Shown in pieces: positions 43,265-53,018 of a stretch of DNA of 64,000 nt. Origin of the DNA: Streptomyces sp. V3I7. Its GTDB lineage: Bacteria > Actinomycetota > Actinomycetes > Streptomycetales > Streptomycetaceae. Position 1 is the first letter of the stretch. Every line of letters begins with the position of its first letter. The translations under genes and the position numbers were made by a program. The stretch spans positions 372,001 through 436,000 of the forward strand of contig NZ_JAUSZK010000001.1 in the NCBI RefSeq assembly GCF_030817495.1, given 5' to 3'. The notes beneath the pieces were generated by a model. That model was not told where the DNA came from. It saw only the letters and a program-made list of their open reading frames with translations, and made no database searches.

Positions 43265-45442
43265 TCAGATCAGCTTCTCCGGGGTGATGGGCAGGTCGCG
43301 CATCCGTTTGCCGGTGGCGTGGTAGACGGCGTTGGCGATGGCCGGGGCCACCCCGATCGTCGCGATCTCGGCGATGCCCTTCACGCCGAGCGGGTTGACG
43401 TTCGGGTCCGCCTCCTCCTCGACGAAGAACGGGTCCAGCTCGCGGATGTCCGCGTTCACGGGGACGAGGTAGTCCGCCAGGGTGGCGTTGACCACATGGC
43501 CGTCGCGGTGGTCGAGCACGGTGTGTTCCAGCAGGGCCATGCCGATCCCCATGACGACGCCGCCGAGGGCCTGGCTGCGCGCCGTCTTGGGGTTGACGAT
43601 CCGCCCGCCGCCGATCGCGCTGACCACGCGGGGCACGCGGACCAGGCCCAGTTCCGGGTCGACCGAGACCTCGGCAAAGACGGCGCCGTAGGTGTGCATC
43701 GAGTACTGGTTGTTCTGCGGTCCTGGCCGGTAGTCCGACTCGGCCTCGACCGCGTGCCCCAACCGCCCCATGACGTCCACGAGATCGGCGTGGCTGCCCG
43801 TCTCCCCCGCCTCGTCCAGGGCGCGGCGCCTCGCCTCGGCGCACGCGGCGTACACGGCCGAGCCGACGGCGCCCATGGTGGCCGAGCCGCCGTGCGGAGG
43901 CGCCTTGGGCATGTTGGCGTCGCCCAGCTCGAAGCGGACGCGGTCGAGGGTCAACCCCAGTGTCTCGGCGGCGACTTGAGTCATCGACGTGTAGGTGCCG
44001 GGGCCCATGTCGCTGGTCGCGGAGGTCACCAGGGCCGTGCCGTCGGGGTGGAGGACGGCACGGGCGTGGGCGGGGAAGTTGTAGACGGGGTAGGTCGCCG
44101 AGGAGCATCCGTAGCCGATCAGGCGTCCTTCGGCGTCGTGCATCGAGCCGATGCGCGGGTCGCGCTTGTGCCAGCCGAAGCGCTCGGCCCCGGCGATGAG
44201 GCACTGGCGCAGGGTGCGGCTGGAGAACGGCAGGTCGCGGTCCATGTCGCGGTCGGTGTCGTTGCGCAGCCGCAGCTCGACCGGGTCCATGCCCAGGGCC
44301 TCGGCGAGTTCGTCGAGGGCGGACTCCAGGGCGAAGATGCCGCTGTCCTCGCCCGGGGCCCGCATGGAGCACGGGGTGTTGACGTTCATCCCGGCCAGGC
44401 GGTAGCGCGTGGCGACGTTCGGGCACCGGTAGAGGAACCGGGTCGAGCCGAGGAGGTTCTCGGCGTACTGCTCGTAGCGCGAGGTCTCGGCCGTGCCGTC
44501 GTGGCGGATGGCGGTGAGGTTGCCGTCGCGGTCGGCGCCGAGTCGGACCCGCTGCTCGGTGCAGGGGCGGAAGCCGGTGAGCGGCCACATCTGGCGCCGG
44601 GTCAGCACCACCTTGACCGGACGGCCGACGCCGCGTGCCGCCATCGCCGCGAGCACGGTGTACGACCAGACCCGGAGCGCCGAGCCGAAGGCGCCGCCGA
44701 CGAAGGGCGAGACGACCTCGACGTCCTCGGGCGGGATCCCGAAGACCCCGGCGAGATCGGCGCGGGTGTTGCTGACCCACTGGGTCTTGGTCCACACGGT
44801 GAGCGAGCCGCCGTCCCAGGCCGCCGTCGTGGCGTGCGGCTCGATGGGGTTGTGGTCCTCGCGCGGGATCAGGTACGTGGAGTCGACCGTGGCCGCGGCG
44901 GTGCGCAGGGCGGCGTCGGGGTCGCCCCGCAGGGTCTCGCCGGGCATGCCGGCCTGCACGTTGCCCGGCCCCGGCGGGACGGCGTGCGCGGCGGCGGCGT
45001 CGAAGGACGTGACCGCCGGCTCCTCGTCGTAGGAGGCGCGTACGAGTGTGGCGGCGTACGTCGCGGTCTCGAAGGTCTCGGCGACGACGAGGGCGACGGC
45101 CTGGCCGTGGAAGTGGATCCGGTCGTCCTGGAACACATGGATGGGCTCGCCGTCCTGGGGATCGACGAGCTCTCGGCTGATGCGGTACGGCAGCCGGGGC
45201 GCGTTGAACGGGGTCAGCACCGTCAGGACGCCGGGAGCGGCCTCGGCCGCGGCGGTGTCGACGGCGGTGAGGCGGCCGTTCGGGACCGAGGACCCCACGA
45301 CGACGCCGTACGCGAGTCCGGGTCCTGGGCGGAAGTCGGCGGTGTAGGTGGCCTCGCCGGTGACCTTCGCGGGGCCTTCCACACGGCTGACGGCCTTGCC
45401 GATGTAGGCCGTGGACGTGGTGGGGGTGACGGTCGTGGTCAT
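43265..45442 (-). CDS. Xanthine-dehydrogenase-family molybdopterin subunit (PaoC-like)
   Basis: This 725-residue large subunit has the aldehyde oxidase/xanthine dehydrogenase a/b hammerhead (YIGKAVSRVEGPAKVTGEATY) and molybdopterin-binding segments (VGGAFGSALRVWSYT, MRAPGEDSGIFALESALDELAEALG). KGIAEIA near the C-terminus holds the likely catalytic Glu. The start overlaps the FAD-subunit stop by 4 bp. It is the third gene of a 2Fe-2S/FAD/Mo operon like E. coli PaoABC, which oxidises aromatic aldehydes in the periplasm. No Tat signal is seen here, so this version is probably cytoplasmic. Confidence 0.92.
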   Translation of the reverse strand: MTTTVTPTTSTAYIGKAVSRVEGPAKVTGEATYTADFRPGPGLAYGVVVGSSVPNGRLTAVDTAAAEAAPGVLTVLTPFNAPRLPYRISRELVDPQDGEPIHVFQDDRIHFHGQAVALVVAETFETATYAATLVRASYDEEPAVTSFDAAAAHAVPPGPGNVQAGMPGETLRGDPDAALRTAAATVDSTYLIPREDHNPIEPHATTAAWDGGSLTVWTKTQWVSNTRADLAGVFGIPPEDVEVVSPFVGGAFGSALRVWSYTVLAAMAARGVGRPVKVVLTRRQMWPLTGFRPCTEQRVRLGADRDGNLTAIRHDGTAETSRYEQYAENLLGSTRFLYRCPNVATRYRLAGMNVNTPCSMRAPGEDSGIFALESALDELAEALGMDPVELRLRNDTDRDMDRDLPFSSRTLRQCLIAGAERFGWHKRDPRIGSMHDAEGRLIGYGCSSATYPVYNFPAHARAVLHPDGTALVTSATSDMGPGTYTSMTQVAAETLGLTLDRVRFELGDANMPKAPPHGGSATMGAVGSAVYAACAEARRRALDEAGETGSHADLVDVMGRLGHAVEAESDYRPGPQNNQYSMHTYGAVFAEVSVDPELGLVRVPRVVSAIGGGRIVNPKTARSQALGGVVMGIGMALLEHTVLDHRDGHVVNATLADYLVPVNADIRELDPFFVEEEADPNVNPLGVKGIAEIATIGVAPAIANAVYHATGKRMRDLPITPEKLI

Positions 45443-46425
45443 GCCCGGCCTCCGACGACGCTCAGCGCACGGACCAGCGTGCGCTTCATGAGTTCCGGCT
45501 TGAGCCGGTTGCCCTCCCGGGTGACGGCACCCTCGGTCGCGTACCGCGCCGCGTCCCGGTACGTCTCCTCGCCGGCGGGCCGGCCGATGAGCGCCTCCTC
45601 GACGAGGGGCATGCGCCAGGGCTTGGTGCCGACGCCGCCCATGGCCACGCCCGCCGAACGGATCACCCCGTCGGCGATGTCCAGGCCCACGGCCGCGGAG
45701 GTGAGCGCGAACTCGAAGGACGTCCGGTCGCGCACCTTGAGGTAGGTGGAGTTGCGGGCGGCCGGTGACGGGGGCACGACCACCGCCGTGATCAACTCCC
45801 CCGGTTCCAGGACCGTTTCGATCTGCGGGGTGTCACCGGGCAGGCGGTACAGGTCTTCCAGGGCGATGACCCGGTCGCCACCCGGTCCGCGTACGTGGAC
45901 CTGCGCGCCCACCGCCACGAGGGCCACCGCCACGTCGGACGCGTTGGTGGCGATGCAGTGGGGGGAGGTGCCCAGCACGGCGAGCGTCCGGTTGGCGCCG
46001 TCCATCGCGGCGCAACCGGCGCCGGGACGGCGCTTGTTGCAGGCGTGGACGCCGGGATCGCGGAAGTAGGGGCAGCGTGTGCGCTGGAGGAGGTTGCCGC
46101 CGATGGTGGCCATGTTGCGCACCTGACCGGAGGCCGACAGCAACAGCGCCTCGGCGATCACGGGGAAGACCGCGGCGACGTCCGGATCGTCGGCGATGTC
46201 GCTCATCCTGGCGGCGCCGCCGAGGCGCAGCGCCTGGTCGGGGGTGACCTCGATGCGGGCGTCGAGCAGTCCGTCGAGCGCCACCAGGTGGTCCGGATGC
46301 AGGATCTCGTCGGTCAGCAGCTGCATCATGTCCGTGCCGCCGGCGATGTACGCGGCGGAGTCGGCGGATCCCAGGCGGGTGGCCTCGGAGACGTCGCGCG
46401 GACGTTCCAGTGTGAAGGGGTACAT
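45439..46425 (-). CDS. FAD-binding subunit of molybdenum hydroxylase (PaoB-like)
   Basis: This 328-residue protein has FAD motifs AYIAGGTDMMQLL and NMATIGGNLLQRTRCPYF. A cysteine-rich insert (CPYFRDPGVHACNKRRPGAGC) matches the extra [4Fe-4S] site described for PaoB-type subunits and absent from ordinary xanthine dehydrogenases. The CO dehydrogenase flavoprotein C-terminal domain follows. It lies 3 bp downstream of the 2Fe-2S gene and overlaps the Mo-subunit gene by 4 bp. Confidence 0.92.
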   Translation of the reverse strand: MYPFTLERPRDVSEATRLGSADSAAYIAGGTDMMQLLTDEILHPDHLVALDGLLDARIEVTPDQALRLGGAARMSDIADDPDVAAVFPVIAEALLLSASGQVRNMATIGGNLLQRTRCPYFRDPGVHACNKRRPGAGCAAMDGANRTLAVLGTSPHCIATNASDVAVALVAVGAQVHVRGPGGDRVIALEDLYRLPGDTPQIETVLEPGELITAVVVPPSPAARNSTYLKVRDRTSFEFALTSAAVGLDIADGVIRSAGVAMGGVGTKPWRMPLVEEALIGRPAGEETYRDAARYATEGAVTREGNRLKPELMKRTLVRALSVVGGRA

Positions 46426-46428
46426 CGC

Positions 46429-46953
46429 TCAGGCCCCCGTCCGTGTCCGGGCGACGGGCTCGGGATCCCGCGAGGTTCCGGCCACCTGGGCGATGGCGGC
46501 CACGATGTTGGAGTAGGCGCCGCAGCGGCACAGGTTGCCGCTCATGAACTCCCGGATCTCGTCGGCCGATCCGGTGTGTCCCTCCCGCAGCAGGCCGGCG
46601 GCGGACATGATCTGCCCGGCCGTGCAGTACCCGCACTGGAAGCCGTCGTGGTCGATGAACGCCTGCTGGAGCGGGTGCAGTTCATCCTCGCCGCCGGGGG
46701 CGATACCCTCGATGGTGTTGATCTCCTTGCCGTCGTACAGCGCGGCCAGGGCCAGGCACGAGTTGATCCTGCGCCCGTCGGCGAGCACGGTGCACGCCCC
46801 GCACATGCCGAGTCCGCAGCCCTTCTTCGTGCCGGTCAGCCCGAGATGGTCCCGGAGGGCTTCCAGCAGGGTCGTACGACTGTCCAGGCCCGGCAGTTCG
46901 TGGCGTTCACCGTTCACCTGCAAGGTGACGTCGACTGTGGGGGTCGCGGTCAT
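46429..46953 (-). CDS. [2Fe-2S] subunit of molybdenum hydroxylase (PaoA-like)
   Basis: This 174-residue protein binds two [2Fe-2S] clusters: the plant-type cluster in GCGLGMCGACTVLADG with CLALAAL, and the C-terminal cluster in QCGYCTAGQIM and GNLCRCGAY. It passes electrons from the molybdenum centre to FAD. It is the first gene of the operon. There is no Tat leader (begins MTATPTVDVTLQVNG). A divergent MarR regulator lies 189 bp away. Confidence 0.94.
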   Translation of the reverse strand: MTATPTVDVTLQVNGERHELPGLDSRTTLLEALRDHLGLTGTKKGCGLGMCGACTVLADGRRINSCLALAALYDGKEINTIEGIAPGGEDELHPLQQAFIDHDGFQCGYCTAGQIMSAAGLLREGHTGSADEIREFMSGNLCRCGAYSNIVAAIAQVAGTSRDPEPVARTRTGA

Positions 46954-47107
46954 CGAGGCTCCTCACCGGGCATCCCGCCCCGCCCGCTCCGGGCCAGGGG
47001 CTCTCACCCGCGGGGACGCGGGGATGCAAGCACCGCTCCCCAGTATCGGCAGGGGATCACCGGGGCGCCATCGGAGCGGTTCGGCGGAGCGTCGTGCGAT
47101 CGAGGTA

Positions 47108-47152
47108 TTGATTCACGGTACACGTAACTGCATCATAGGCTTATGCATAAGC
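47108..47152 (+). promoter_or_regulatory. marR promoter with 14-bp palindrome at the start codon
   Basis: TTGATT (47108-47113), a 17-nt spacer and CATCAT (47131-47136) make a plausible promoter whose start point would fall near the ATG at 47143. GCTTATGCATAAGC (47139-47152) is a perfect 14-bp palindrome covering that ATG and is a likely autorepression site. Confidence 0.6.
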
Positions 47153-47634
47153 GGGTTATGGAATCTGACTCCGGGGCCGCGCCCACCGGCACACCGGGCG
47201 CGTCCGCGGACGAGCTGATGATCGCCGTGGAGCGGATGGTCCGGTACGTGCGCCAGAGCGCCACGGCCGGCGGTCTGAGCACCGCGGCCTCCTCCGCCCT
47301 CGGGCGCCTGGGCCGCGAAGGACCGCAGCGGCTGACCGAACTGGCCCGGGCCGAGAGCGCCACGCAGCCGAACATGACCCAGCTCGTCACGCGCATGGAG
47401 CGCGCCGGACTGGTGCGGCGCACGGCGGACCACACCGACGGCCGGGGCGTGCTGGTGGAGGCCACCGAGACCGGTCTCGAGGTGTTCAGGCAGCGACGCG
47501 CCGAGCGTTCCGAGGCGCTGGAGCGGCTCGTCGAGGAGCTGACCGAGCCGGAGCAGGAGGCGGTGCGGATCGCGCTGCCCGCGCTGGCCCGGGCCATCGA
47601 GGAGCGGCAAGCCCGTCAGTCCGCCCGCAGCTGA
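47143..47634 (+). CDS. MarR-family transcriptional regulator
   Basis: This 163-residue protein has the winged helix LTELARAESATQPNMTQLVTRMERAGLVRR and the wing HTDGRGVLVEATETG. It is followed 64 bp later by an MFS efflux gene on the same strand and is probably its repressor. No ribosome site precedes the ATG at 47143, and the promoter suggests a leaderless transcript; ATG at 47158 is the alternative start. Confidence 0.9.
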   Translation: MHKRVMESDSGAAPTGTPGASADELMIAVERMVRYVRQSATAGGLSTAASSALGRLGREGPQRLTELARAESATQPNMTQLVTRMERAGLVRRTADHTDGRGVLVEATETGLEVFRQRRAERSEALERLVEELTEPEQEAVRIALPALARAIEERQARQSARS

Positions 47635-47698
47635 ACCAGCCCCGCGCGCACCCCTCAACCGGCTCCTCCCCCTTCTCACTTGATCTCGATGGAGAGAC

Positions 47699-48958
47699 AT
47701 GCACACGACTGAATCGCAAGGAAAGGCCGCCAGCCCCTTCCGGCAGCCCAAGGCCGTCTGGGCCGTGGCGTTCGCCTGCGTGATCTCGTTCATGGGCATC
47801 GGACTGGTCGATCCGATCCTGCCCGCCCTGGCGACGAGCCTGCACGCCACGCCCAGTCAGGTCTCCCTGCTCTTCAGCAGCTACCTGATCGTGACCGCGG
47901 TGGCCATGCTGATCGTCGGCTGGGTCTCCAGCCGTTTCGGGGCCAAGCGCACACTGGTGATCGGCCTCGCGATCATCGTGGTCTTCGCCGCCCTGGCCGG
48001 AACCACCGACTCCATCAACGGCATCGTCGGCTTCCGCGCCGGATGGGGCCTGGGCAACGCCCTGTTCATCGCCACGTCGCTGGCCGTCATCGTCGCCTCG
48101 GCCAGCGGCGGCTTCGGCGGCGCGATCATCCTGTACGAGACCGCCCTCGGCCTCGGCATCGCCGTCGGCCCGCTGCTGGGCGGCGAGTTGGGCGCGATCA
48201 GCTGGCGCGGCCCGTTCTACGGGGTCGCCGTACTGATGGCGATAGCCCTGGCCGCGACCGTGGCCTTCGTCCCCTCCCTGCCCAAGCCCGCACGCCCCAC
48301 CTCACCGCTCGCCCCGCTCCGGGCGCTGCGCCACCGCGGTCTGCTGACCATGGGCCTCATGGCGCTGCTGTACAACTGGGGCTTCTTCACCATGCTCGGC
48401 TACGCGCCGTACCCGATGGAGCTGGACGCCCATCGGCTCGGCCTGGTCTTCACGGGCTGGGGCCTGCTGGTGGCCCTGTTCAGCGTCTTCTTCGCCCCGC
48501 GCCTCCAGGCACGCTTCGGCACCGCGCCCGTGCTGTACGCCAACCTGTTCGGCCTGAGCGTCGTGATGGCGCTGATAGCCGCCGGCGTCGACGACCCGAC
48601 CGTGGTGATCGTGGCGGTGATCGTCAGCGGCGCGTTCATCGGCATCAACAACACGCTGACCACGCAGGCCGTCATGCTCGTCGCCCCCGTCGAGCGCCCG
48701 GTGGCCTCCTCGGCGTACGGCTTCCTGCGCTTCATCGGCGGCGGCCTCGCCCCGTACGCCGCGGGAAAGATCGCCGACGCCACCGATCTGAGCGTCCCGT
48801 TCTACGTCGGCGCGGCGACGTTCCTGCTGGCCATCCCCGTACTGGCCAGCGGCCACCGGCTGCTGCGCCGGGCCGAGTCCGGCACCGGCGACAGCGAGCC
48901 CGTGGCGTCGTCGCTCACCCCTGTGGGCAGCCCTGCCGAGCCGGACGCGGTGCGCTGA
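47699..48958 (+). CDS. MFS drug-efflux transporter
   Basis: This 419-residue, 12-helix major facilitator starts VWAVAFACVISFMGIGLVDPILPAL. It has the loop 2-3 motif WVSSRFGAKRTLVIG and the antiporter motif region ALGLGIAVGPLLGGELGAISWRGPF (drug:H+ DHA1 type). It sits downstream of the MarR repressor. The last 44 bp overlap the convergent decarboxylase gene. The substrate is unknown. Confidence 0.92.
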   Translation: MHTTESQGKAASPFRQPKAVWAVAFACVISFMGIGLVDPILPALATSLHATPSQVSLLFSSYLIVTAVAMLIVGWVSSRFGAKRTLVIGLAIIVVFAALAGTTDSINGIVGFRAGWGLGNALFIATSLAVIVASASGGFGGAIILYETALGLGIAVGPLLGGELGAISWRGPFYGVAVLMAIALAATVAFVPSLPKPARPTSPLAPLRALRHRGLLTMGLMALLYNWGFFTMLGYAPYPMELDAHRLGLVFTGWGLLVALFSVFFAPRLQARFGTAPVLYANLFGLSVVMALIAAGVDDPTVVIVAVIVSGAFIGINNTLTTQAVMLVAPVERPVASSAYGFLRFIGGGLAPYAAGKIADATDLSVPFYVGAATFLLAIPVLASGHRLLRRAESGTGDSEPVASSLTPVGSPAEPDAVR

Positions 48959-50426
48959 GCGCCCCCACCGCCGCGGAGGCCGCCCGCTCCTCGGAGACGA
49001 TGCGGGCGGTCTCCGCGGTGATGATCTCCAGCGCCTCGGCGATCAGGTCCCGGTGGGTGCGGTGGGACACGACGCACACGCGCAGGGTGAAGCGTCCGTC
49101 GACGACCGTGCTGGAGAGCACGAACCGCCGGTGGGCGTTGATCCGGTCCAGCAGCCGCCGGCTCGCCGCGTCGGCCCGCTCGATGGCGACGGGGTCACCG
49201 TCCGCCGGACGGATCCGGAAGACCACGGTCGACAGGTCGGGAGTCAGCGGGACCTCCAGCTCCGGGACGGCCGACAGGGTCGCGTGGACGTGCTCGGCGA
49301 GGTCGAGCTTCTCGTCGAGGGCGTCGCGGAAGGCGTCCGTGCCGAGCAGGTGCAGCGGCAGCCAGGCGCGCAGGCCGCGGATCTCGTGCGTCAACTCGGG
49401 CCCCAGATAAGCCGAGTCGGGCACGCCGCCGGGGGTGGCGGTGTCCTGGAGATAGCTGCCGGTGCCGTCGTGCGCGGCGCGCAGCGCGGCGAGGTCCCGG
49501 ACCACGAGGGCGCCGGTGCCGAAGGGCAGGAACAGGGTCTTGTGCGGGTCCAGGGTGACGGAGTCGGCCTCTTCGAGACCGGTGAGGCGGTCCCGGCCGC
49601 GTGCGGTGAGGCGGAAGAACCCGCCGTAGGCGGCGTCGACGTGGAACCACAGGTCCTCGCGCCGAGTCAGCTCCGCCAGCCGCGGCAGCGGGTCGACGGT
49701 CCCGGTGTCGGTGGTGCCGGCGTTGGCCACCAGCAGGAACGGCCGCAGCCCGGCCTCCCGGTCGGCGCGGATCATCGCGGCCGCGGCCTCAAGGTCCATG
49801 CGCAGATCCGTGGTGTGCGGTACGACGCGGATGTGCGCCGCGCGGATCCCGGCGAGGCGGGCGGCCTTGGCGACGGAGTGGTGGGCGAAGGCCGTGGTGT
49901 ACACGGTGCCCGGGGCGAGGTCCTCACCGAGCCGTTGGTGGCGGGCGGCGACGGTCGCGGAGAACGTGGCCAGCGAACCCCCGCTGGTCAGCAGGCCGCC
50001 GCTGCCCTCGGGCAGCCCGCACACCTGCGTCGCGATCCAGCGGATCACACTCTCCTCCAACGCGGCGAACGCCGGGGACACCGCCGCGATGCCGCCGTAG
50101 CGGTTGGTCGCGCGGTTGTAGAACTCGGCGAGCGCGGCCGTGTACATGCCGCTGCCCGGGATGTACGCGAGATGGCCGGGCCCCGCCGCCTCCAGGGCGC
50201 AATCGGCGCCCTCGTCCAGCCGCTCCAGCAGGCGTTTCAGGTCACCGCCCTGCCGGGGCGGCGGCGCCAGGAAGGACTCCACGAGCTCGGCCGTGGCCTG
50301 CGCGGACAGGGGGTTGGTCGCGGGCTGGGACGGAAGCCGGTCGACGCGGTCGACGATCCGGCCGAGGACGAGACTCCCCATCTCGGTCATCGTGGCGCGG
50401 TCGGGTTCCAGGGGGAAGTCGGGCAT
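48915..50426 (-). CDS. PLP-dependent group II amino-acid decarboxylase-like protein
   Basis: This 503-residue protein is of the aromatic-amino-acid/glutamate decarboxylase fold. YIPGSGMYTAALAEFYN is the N-terminal substrate region and LTSGGSLATFSATVAAR binds phosphate. FHVDAAYGGFFRL carries the PLP-ring Asp, and LDPHKTLFLPFGTGAL has the Schiff-base Lys. It could decarboxylate an aromatic or other amino acid. It diverges from an Lrp/AsnC regulator 170 bp away, which supports amino-acid-responsive control. Confidence 0.9.
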   Translation of the reverse strand: MPDFPLEPDRATMTEMGSLVLGRIVDRVDRLPSQPATNPLSAQATAELVESFLAPPPRQGGDLKRLLERLDEGADCALEAAGPGHLAYIPGSGMYTAALAEFYNRATNRYGGIAAVSPAFAALEESVIRWIATQVCGLPEGSGGLLTSGGSLATFSATVAARHQRLGEDLAPGTVYTTAFAHHSVAKAARLAGIRAAHIRVVPHTTDLRMDLEAAAAMIRADREAGLRPFLLVANAGTTDTGTVDPLPRLAELTRREDLWFHVDAAYGGFFRLTARGRDRLTGLEEADSVTLDPHKTLFLPFGTGALVVRDLAALRAAHDGTGSYLQDTATPGGVPDSAYLGPELTHEIRGLRAWLPLHLLGTDAFRDALDEKLDLAEHVHATLSAVPELEVPLTPDLSTVVFRIRPADGDPVAIERADAASRRLLDRINAHRRFVLSSTVVDGRFTLRVCVVSHRTHRDLIAEALEIITAETARIVSEERAASAAVGALSAPRPARQGCPQG

Positions 50427-50596
50427 GAGGCCATCCGGGAGTCGGCGGGTTGCGGACGGGCGCCGGCCCGGCGCGCGTCCGGGTCGGTCAGGTGACCATG
50501 ATGCGCCGCGGATCGCGGAATGCGGTGGCGTGAGCCGCGCGCTGACCGCCCACTCGCGCAGGATCGTGCGGCGGATCCGCCGTTACGCTGCATTTC

Positions 50597-51085
50597 ATGC
50601 CACGCCCCCTGTACGACCGCATCGACCGGGCGATCCTGGACCACCTCCAGCGCCACGGCCGTACCCCCAACGTCGACCTCGCCGAGGCCGTCCACCTGTC
50701 CCCCACGTCCTGCCTGCGCCGTACCAAGGCCCTGGAGGCCGACGGGGTGCTCGCGGGCTACCGCGCCGACCTGGACCGCGAGCGCCTCGGGCTCGCGCTG
50801 ACGGTGTTCCTGTCCCTGAAGGTCGAGCACTCCCCGACGACGTCGCAGGTGGTCGAGGCCGCGCTGAAGGAGATCGAGCACGTGGTCTCCTGCCATGTGG
50901 TCTCCGGCGACGCCGACTTCTTCGTCGAACTCGCCGTCCCCGATCTGCGGACCTTCGAGCAGGTGCTCACCGACCAGATCCTGGCCATCGGCCCGGTCCG
51001 TGACGCCCGCAGCACCTTCTGCATCCGTTCCGTCATCGACCGCGGCCCCCTGCCGCTCACCTCCTGGCGCGCCCCGCACGCCTGA
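50597..51085 (+). CDS. Lrp/AsnC-family transcriptional regulator
   Basis: This 162-residue protein has an N-terminal helix-turn-helix ([45 protein letters not shown]) and a RAM ligand domain ([31 protein letters not shown]). It is divergent from the PLP decarboxylase and probably regulates it in response to an amino acid. Confidence 0.93.
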   Translation: MPRPLYDRIDRAILDHLQRHGRTPNVDLAEAVHLSPTSCLRRTKALEADGVLAGYRADLDRERLGLALTVFLSLKVEHSPTTSQVVEAALKEIEHVVSCHVVSGDADFFVELAVPDLRTFEQVLTDQILAIGPVRDARSTFCIRSVIDRGPLPLTSWRAPHA

Positions 51086-51134
51086 GGGGCAGAATCCGGT
51101 TGGGGCCGTGGGGGCGGTGGCCTACTGTGGCGCG

Positions 51135-51668
51135 GTGAAGACTCGGATGATCATTCTCAACGGCGGTTCCAGCTCGGGGAAGTCGGGGATCGTACGCTGC
51201 CTCCAGGCCGAACTGCCCGAATCCTGGCTGACGTTCGGGTGCGACTCGTTCGTCGACGCCCTGCCCGCGAGGATGCGGGCGGACGACGCCGGGATCGTGA
51301 TCGGGGACGACGGCGGAGTGAGCGTCGGCGAGGACTTCCGCACGCTGGAGGCCGCCTGGACCGAGGGCGTCGCGACGATGGCCCGCGCGGGCGCCCGGAT
51401 CATCATCGACGACGTCTTCCTCGGCGGAGCGGCCTCGCAACAGCGCTGGCGGAAGGCCCTCGACGGGGTCGACACACTGTGGGTCGGCGTCAGGTGCGCC
51501 GGCGCGGTCGCCGCCGGCCGGGAGATCGCACGGGGCGACCGGGCCCCGGGGATGGCGGCCCGGCAGGCGGACATGGTGCACGAGGGCGTCGTCTACGACC
51601 TGGAAGTCGACACGACGCGCACCGAGTCCGTGGAGTGCGCGCGCATCATCGCCGCCCACGTGAGGTAG
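51135..51668 (+). CDS. Chloramphenicol-phosphotransferase-like P-loop kinase
   Basis: This 177-residue protein has the N-terminal Walker [19 protein letters not shown], the CPT-family segment [14 protein letters not shown] with the proposed catalytic Asp, and [19 protein letters not shown]. The Streptomyces venezuelae enzyme of this family phosphorylates the C-3 hydroxyl of chloramphenicol; this homologue's target is unknown. GTG at 51135 is used, with ATG 51147 as alternative. No chloramphenicol biosynthesis genes are near. Confidence 0.88.
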   Translation: MKTRMIILNGGSSSGKSGIVRCLQAELPESWLTFGCDSFVDALPARMRADDAGIVIGDDGGVSVGEDFRTLEAAWTEGVATMARAGARIIIDDVFLGGAASQQRWRKALDGVDTLWVGVRCAGAVAAGREIARGDRAPGMAARQADMVHEGVVYDLEVDTTRTESVECARIIAAHVR

Positions 51669-51692
51669 GAGACGCATCGAGACGGCGCGAGC

Positions 51693-52925
51693 ATGACGAG
51701 GGGGTACGGGGTGGAGCGGTCCCGGACGCGGACGGACGGCGCGGCAGGCGCCGAGGAGGTCGACGCGGGGGTCTGGCAGGCGTACGGCCTCCATCACATC
51801 CGGCGCGGCACCCGCCTCGGCGAGGTCGACCGGATCGCCTGGGGACCCTCGGGGACCGGGCCCGGTGACGAGGTCCTCGGAGACGTGACCGGGCTGCGCG
51901 TCCTGGACCTGGGCTGCGGGACGGGCCGCCATGCCGCGCATCTCGCGCGCTCCTACGGCGCGACGGTGGACGCGGTCGACGCCTCGGCGAGCCAGATCGA
52001 GCGCGCCCGGACCCGCTACCCGGACGTGCCCGGACTGCGCCTGGTGCACGCGGACGCGGTCGAGCACCTGCGCGGCTCCGCTCCGTACGACGTGATCTAC
52101 TCCCTCACCGCCCTCCCCTACCTGGACCCGCACCGGCTGCTGCCCGCCCTCGCCGCGGCTCTCCGGCCCGGGGGCCGCCTGTGCTTCACCGTGCTGCACA
52201 CCAACTCCCATGGCGACGGCCCCGGTTCGGCGGTCGTCCCCCGTCCGGAGACCCTCTTGCCGGCGGGCGGCGGTGAGGCGACCGTGCGGATGTGGGTGCT
52301 GGCCCAGGAGGTGTGGGAGGACCTGCTCGTGCGGTACGGGCTTCGGGTGGACGCCGCCACCGTGCTGCACGCGCCCGAGGAGCACCATCGCGCCTCCTAC
52401 CTGCTCTTCCAGGCCCATCGGCCGGCCCGGATCACCTCCCGTCCCCGCACCCCGAAGCCACCCGTCCCCCAGGCGGCGGCCGGGGTCGGCGCGGTGGTGT
52501 ACGGGCCGCGTGGCCTGCTGCTGGGCCGCCACCGCTTCGGCACGACCGAGCTGCCCGGGGGAACGGTGGAGCCGGGCGAGTCGCTCCAGGAGACGGTCGT
52601 ACGCGAACTGGCCGAGGAGACCGGACTGTCCGCCGACCCCGGTGACGTACGCATGCTGGGCACGCTCGTCGACCGGGTCGGCGACGTCGTCCGCATCACC
52701 TTCGGCGCGCTCGTCACCGCATGGGACGGCGAACCGGCCGACCAGCCGGACGAGAGCGTGGGCGACTGGCGCTGGTATCCCCTGAGCGCCCTGCCGCCGG
52801 GGCTCTTCGAGTGCAGCGCCCAGATCCTCACCGCCTGGCGCCCCGACCTGCCGATCGACCACCCGCCCGCCCACTTCGTCCCGTTCGCCGACCCGGCCGG
52901 CGCCGTCCCTCCCGACCGGGCCTGA
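51693..52925 (+). CDS. SAM methyltransferase-Nudix hydrolase fusion
   Basis: This 410-residue protein has an N-terminal class I methyltransferase (about 25-245; motif [41 protein letters not shown]). A Pro-rich linker ([12 protein letters not shown]) follows. The C-terminal Nudix domain (about 265-400) has a complete Nudix box ([20 protein letters not shown], then ETG). The pairing suggests methylation coupled to hydrolysis of a nucleotide-linked or modified-nucleotide substrate, but neither is predictable. It lies 24 bp after the CPT-like kinase on the same strand and may share its transcript. Confidence 0.9.
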   Translation: MTRGYGVERSRTRTDGAAGAEEVDAGVWQAYGLHHIRRGTRLGEVDRIAWGPSGTGPGDEVLGDVTGLRVLDLGCGTGRHAAHLARSYGATVDAVDASASQIERARTRYPDVPGLRLVHADAVEHLRGSAPYDVIYSLTALPYLDPHRLLPALAAALRPGGRLCFTVLHTNSHGDGPGSAVVPRPETLLPAGGGEATVRMWVLAQEVWEDLLVRYGLRVDAATVLHAPEEHHRASYLLFQAHRPARITSRPRTPKPPVPQAAAGVGAVVYGPRGLLLGRHRFGTTELPGGTVEPGESLQETVVRELAEETGLSADPGDVRMLGTLVDRVGDVVRITFGALVTAWDGEPADQPDESVGDWRWYPLSALPPGLFECSAQILTAWRPDLPIDHPPAHFVPFADPAGAVPPDRA

Positions 52926-53018
52926 ACCCGGCGCGCCCGTCTCGCGTGGTCGCCGTCCCCCGGTGATGCGACGCTGGGGGGTGCAAGGGTGTCCGAGGTG
53001 GGGAAGCCGGGAGGGCCG

